Shown piece after piece: positions 7,763 to 8,003 of a DNA stretch of 8,003 nt. Every line of letters begins with the position of its first letter. The stretch's first letter is position 1. The notes beneath the pieces were generated by a model. The model was given only the letters and a program-made list of their open reading frames with translations, searched no databases and had not been told where the DNA came from. Source of the DNA: CAYTOF01 sp964439435 (GTDB taxonomy: Bacteria > Bacillota > Clostridia > Oscillospirales > QAMX01); contig CAYTOF010000081.1 of assembly GCA_964439435.1 (NCBI GenBank), positions 1 through 8,003 of the forward strand. Direction: 5' to 3'. The position numbers were made by a program, and so were the translations under genes.

Positions 7763-7779
7763 GTCAGTCCTTTGTTCTA

Positions 7780-7808
7780 ATCTTAGCATGTGCGACAGGG
7801 CAGGTCAA
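7780..7808 (-). promoter_or_regulatory. Sigma-A promoter of the rhamnosidase gene
   Basis: The minus strand has TTGACC (7803-7808), a 17-bp spacer, then TAAGAT (7780-7785). The boxes match consensus at five and four positions, and TGC just before the -10 box adds an extended -10 TG. Start of transcription would be near 7773, leaving an untranslated leader of about 118 nt. Confidence 0.7.
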
Positions 7809-8003
7809 GAAGGGAAATGCCGGGATTTGAACAAAAACGCGATTGTTTAAAAATTGAGCCTGTCTTGTCGGAGACAAAAGGTGCATCTTGTGCCCGGTTC
7901 GTGGTTGGTTTTAAGAAGGAGAACCCAAGCGGTGGTTTTTCAAAATTCGGTGGGCGGTCAAAGTAAAAGCAAGGTTAGGCAGAGTAAAAGTAAAGTGATA
8001 GAA
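7809..8003. other. Upstream region without a convincing gene
   Basis: Upstream of the rhamnosidase promoter I see no family-recognisable coding sequence on either strand. Contents: a small dyad TTGTC-GGA-GACAA (7865-7877); the sequence CGATTGTTT (7840-7848), which also occurs in the dyad before the nucleoside hydrolase gene; a repeated AAGTAAAAG-like motif in the last 45 bases (around 7961-7969 and 7983-7990); and one doubtful small ORF on the plus strand, listed separately. The neighbouring gene beyond the edge is not visible. Confidence 0.5.
7817..7966 (+). CDS. Doubtful 49-residue ORF, unrecognised
   Basis: An ATG-initiated plus-strand frame of 49 codons begins MPGFEQKRDCLKIEP and ends GGFSKFGGRSK before TAA. 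It is basic and glycine-rich towards the C-terminus, with no membrane segment or recognised motif. AAGAAGG lies about four bases upstream of the ATG, which is close for a working Shine-Dalgarno. It would be divergent from the rhamnosidase, and its ribosome-binding region overlaps that gene's -35 box. A weak plus-strand extended -10 (TGTTATATA, 7729-7737) could drive it. An ORF this short is easily found by chance, so I think it more likely non-coding, possibly part of a repeated intergenic sequence. Confidence 0.15.
   Translation: MPGFEQKRDCLKIEPVLSETKGASCARFVVGFKKENPSGGFSKFGGRSK

Noticed and set aside
7655..7789. 45-residue N-terminal extension of the rhamnosidase, which could look like a leader peptide
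   Set aside because: The ATG at 7789 lies upstream of the predicted transcription start, the extension has charged and prolyl residues rather than a signal peptide core, and homologous domain content begins at ATG 7654.
7820..7833. Possible tRNA gene
   Set aside because: Only a T-loop and 3' T-stem resemblance is present; the 5' T-stem strand does not pair, and no anticodon arm, D arm or acceptor partner is found.
1..8003. CRISPR array, insertion sequence, prophage or defence system
   Set aside because: No regularly spaced direct repeats, transposase or integrase motifs, terminal inverted repeats around a gene, or defence domains were seen. The helicase-nuclease pair is AddAB, a housekeeping repair enzyme.

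Overview
The window looks like chromosomal DNA from a low-to-middle G+C Gram-positive bacterium, most probably a member of the Clostridia. The grounds are an AddA/AddB recombination nuclease pair (the Firmicutes counterpart of RecBCD), purine-rich Shine-Dalgarno sequences at all four convincing starts, and sigma-A type promoters. A gut-type, glycan-using Clostridia lineage would fit the rhamnosidase, but that is inference. All four convincing genes lie on the minus strand, so gene order reads from high to low coordinates.

Layout, in transcription order. At the high-coordinate end (about 7790-8003) there is an upstream region with no convincing gene. It carries a good minus-strand sigma-A promoter (TTGACC, 17 bp, TAAGAT) and one doubtful 49-codon plus-strand ORF. 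Next comes a complete cytoplasmic GH78 alpha-L-rhamnosidase (5471-7654), preceded by a leader of about 118 nt that can fold into a bulged hairpin. A 117-bp gap holds a promoter with an extended -10 box and an 18-bp dyad. A complete nucleoside-hydrolase family protein follows (4442-5353). A 283-bp gap contains a 73-nt branched hairpin, a second perfect 10-bp inverted repeat, and a candidate addB promoter. Then come addB (769-4158, complete) and the first 260 codons of addA, which overlaps addB by 14 bp and runs off the low-coordinate edge.

Functionally there are two blocks. The rhamnosidase and nucleoside hydrolase are plausibly catabolic: one releases L-rhamnose from short, imported or membrane-permeant glycosides, the other hydrolyses a ribosyl or ribosyl-like substrate. 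They share strand and vicinity, but each seems to have its own promoter. The addB-addA block is housekeeping: translationally coupled subunits of the helicase-nuclease that processes double-strand breaks for RecA-dependent repair.

For three of the four genes a longer reading frame exists, but in each case the Shine-Dalgarno and promoter positions favour an internal ATG, which is used here. I found no CRISPR array, transposase, tRNA or rRNA gene, or defence system. Nothing in the window supports a new multi-gene system; the less explained material is in the intergenic structures.
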